Below are positions 62,681 to 64,000 of a stretch of DNA of 64,000 nt, piece after piece; within the stretch, counting starts at the first letter, position 1, and each line of letters begins with the position of its first letter. The stretch spans positions 1-64,000 of the forward strand of contig CALVGV010000001.1 of NCBI GenBank assembly GCA_944327195.1, written 5' to 3'. The notes below the pieces were generated by a model. That model had not been told where the DNA came from. It was given only the letters and a program-made list of their open reading frames with translations, and did not search any database. The stretch is from an uncultured Limosilactobacillus sp. (GTDB lineage Bacteria > Bacillota > Bacilli > Lactobacillales > Lactobacillaceae). A program made the position numbers and the translations under genes.

Positions 62681-63469
62681 TTATTTTGCTTGGACTAACT
62701 TTCTTTGTATTTTGTTCACAACGTGCTCCCAGGCATATGCGCGATTGAGTTGGTCGGTTTGGTACTCAGCGAGGTACTTCACCTTGGCTTGCCGGTGACG
62801 GAGCCAAACGTTCAAAAGCCGTTCTCCCAAGAAACCATACAGCCGTTGCTGGTAGGAATCATAACTGCTGATGTCCGTCCGCTTTTCGACCTCAAAAAGG
62901 ATCTTGAACAACCACTCGCAGTAGACGTTCATTTCGGTCCGGCTGGTGTAAAACATGTTGTAGAAGGAGCTTTCATGCCGCTCCATTGTTTGGTCAAAAT
63001 CCGGCAAAACCGCCGGGCTCAGCTCGGCAATTACCTGACGGGTCACCTCCAGGTCACGCCGGTTGTGGTAGAAGTCAAACTGCTCGGTAAGGGTCCCCGC
63101 CCCACCGGCCTCCGGTTCAGCAACCACCCAGTCGTAATCGGTCAACAGTTCATCTAGCGTCGCAACTTCGATTGGGCGCACCGCCCCCTTCGCCAGGGTC
63201 GCAAAGTACAGTTGCCCCCGCCGGTTGTACTTGGAGAAGTAGCGCCGGTAGTGAACCAAGCCAAGCTTTTCAGCCTCAGCGTGCTTCCAGAGCCAGTACA
63301 GACCGGTTAGTTCGCAAAAGGACGGGTTCTTATCCGAGATGTTAATCCCCTCGTTATCCGGCTGGTAGTGGTTTGGGTTGGCATTCTTGTCCGCCCCCAC
63401 TAGGATTGGCTGATAGCCGGACGGCAAAGGATAATCAAAGGGCTTGTGGGTAATTACGTAAACTGTCAT
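62681..63469 (-). CDS. DUF4422 glycosyltransferase-like protein
   Basis: A 262-residue protein of the DUF4422 family, common in capsule and exopolysaccharide clusters and thought to be a glycosyltransferase. Typical parts are GADKNANPNHYQPDNEGINISDKNPSFCELT in outline, LYWLWKH, LVHYRRYFSK and the later YDSYQQRLYGFLGERLLNVWL. GGAAGAG precedes the ATG. It begins 9 bases after the stop of the GT2 gene upstream. The specificity is unknown. Confidence 0.85.
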   Translation of the reverse strand: MTVYVITHKPFDYPLPSGYQPILVGADKNANPNHYQPDNEGINISDKNPSFCELTGLYWLWKHAEAEKLGLVHYRRYFSKYNRRGQLYFATLAKGAVRPIEVATLDELLTDYDWVVAEPEAGGAGTLTEQFDFYHNRRDLEVTRQVIAELSPAVLPDFDQTMERHESSFYNMFYTSRTEMNVYCEWLFKILFEVEKRTDISSYDSYQQRLYGFLGERLLNVWLRHRQAKVKYLAEYQTDQLNRAYAWEHVVNKIQRKLVQAK

Positions 63470-63478
63470 TTTCTCTTC

Positions 63479-64000
63479 CTACTTCTTTTTCACGAAAATC
63501 AAGTACCAGTCCCCCGGATACTGGCGCACCCGCGGGTAGCAACCCCAGTACGGCAGAAGGTTTAACCCCGCCATAATTGTTTGCTGATTATAGAAGCGTT
63601 GACGGCGGTTAAGCCACTTGGCGTTTTTCTCGAGCACCGCCAATTGCGGCTCGGTATCCCCGCTTACCCGCTCCTTAACGTAATCCTGCATATCCTCGTT
63701 GATCGTTTGGGCCACCTTAATCCAGGCCTTCTTGGCCCCGATCGTCTTTAGGTCGCGGCTTTCCTTAGCAAAGGCACTCGTTTCGTGCTTGCGCCAGTGG
63801 TGCAGGGGTTGCGGCAGAGCATAAAGGCCGTGGCTAAAGAGACCAAGCCGCCACAGGAGGGCATCGTGCGGGTAATCTGGCTTCCAGTAGTCCTTGGCCA
63901 GGTTTAGCAAGGACCGCCGCACACAGTAGGTACAGCCCGGCGCTTTGACTAGCATGTAGTTGTTGGTCAACGGAACTTCAAACAGGGCCTTCTTCTTTGG
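63479..64000 (-). CDS. GT2 glycosyltransferase, C-terminal part, cut by window edge
   Basis: The frame stays open to the end of the window, so the N-terminal catalytic core lies outside. What is seen (VKAPGCTYCVRRSLL, YPHDALLWRLGLFSHGLYALPQPLHHWRKHE) is the acceptor-side half of a GT2 enzyme, including the 'HD' segment that usually carries the catalytic base. It is first of the visible polysaccharide genes and is followed closely by the DUF4422 gene. Confidence 0.8.
   Translation of the reverse strand, partial: PKKKALFEVPLTNNYMLVKAPGCTYCVRRSLLNLAKDYWKPDYPHDALLWRLGLFSHGLYALPQPLHHWRKHETSAFAKESRDLKTIGAKKAWIKVAQTINEDMQDYVKERVSGDTEPQLAVLEKNAKWLNRRQRFYNQQTIMAGLNLLPYWGCYPRVRQYPGDWYLIFVKKK

Overview
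This window looks like the chromosome of a low-GC-phylum lactic acid bacterium (Lactobacillaceae) with unusually GC-rich coding DNA. The best fit is an obligately heterofermentative Limosilactobacillus of the L. fermentum type; this rests on gene content and remembered protein similarity, not on a database search. Supporting signs are strong AGGAGG ribosome binding sites, a methionine T-box, a 6S RNA of the 'lacto-usp' type upstream of a universal stress gene, a chromosomal Tet(M)-family GTPase, D-lactate dehydrogenase, a GshA-type glutamate-cysteine ligase, and a solitary ribB.

Layout. 1-31 kb is GC-rich housekeeping and metabolic DNA: a LysR regulator; an aminotransferase/D-2-hydroxyacid dehydrogenase pair; a PTS IIC-like permease; a T-box-controlled metE-like/luxS unit; a GT8/small-ORF/Tet(M)-like operon; tRNA-Arg; a TetR regulator next to a TauE/SafE gene broken by a stop codon; a Gfo/Idh oxidoreductase/DEAD-box helicase pair; a LOG-family protein; a lactate-dehydrogenase-fold pseudoenzyme; gshA; two secreted or anchored hydrolases; yueI-rarA; an LtaS-like protein; 6S RNA; usp; ppsA under a perfect cre site; an amidohydrolase; and ribB.

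31.2-36.8 kb is a lower-GC accessory island that resembles a defence island. It holds an XRE-ImmA/IrrE protease, a divergent AAA ATPase driven by a promoter made of repeated AGTTGTCA boxes, and a full-length Rpn PD-(D/E)XK nuclease. The Rpn gene carries an internal Shine-Dalgarno and start for its C-terminal tail, and it is followed by three tandem stand-alone copies of that same tail. A DUF1828/DUF1829 protein closes the island. The Rpn array is the most interesting structure in the window.

36.9-56.7 kb is a mosaic of GC-rich (GT2, prfC, AI-2E transporter) and AT-rich genes for envelope glycosylation: YfhO-like proteins, GT-C membrane proteins and GT2 enzymes. Many of these are visibly damaged. 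A membrane NERD protein has an in-frame TAA, a membrane protein has a T-tract frameshift, a YfhO gene has two stops plus a G8 frameshift, and a large secreted GH25/glucan-binding-repeat protein has a frameshift and a TAG. Two YfhO-like genes each carry a G8 tract, so slippage-driven on/off switching is possible.

57-59.8 kb holds a ComK-like gene divergent from a sigma-70-like (SigH/ComX-type) gene, and a two-gene operon of unknown function with a heptad-repeat tail-anchored protein. 60-64 kb is a polysaccharide cluster (flippase, UDP-galactopyranose mutase, DUF4422 protein, GT2 cut by the window edge), which points to a galactofuranose-containing polymer.
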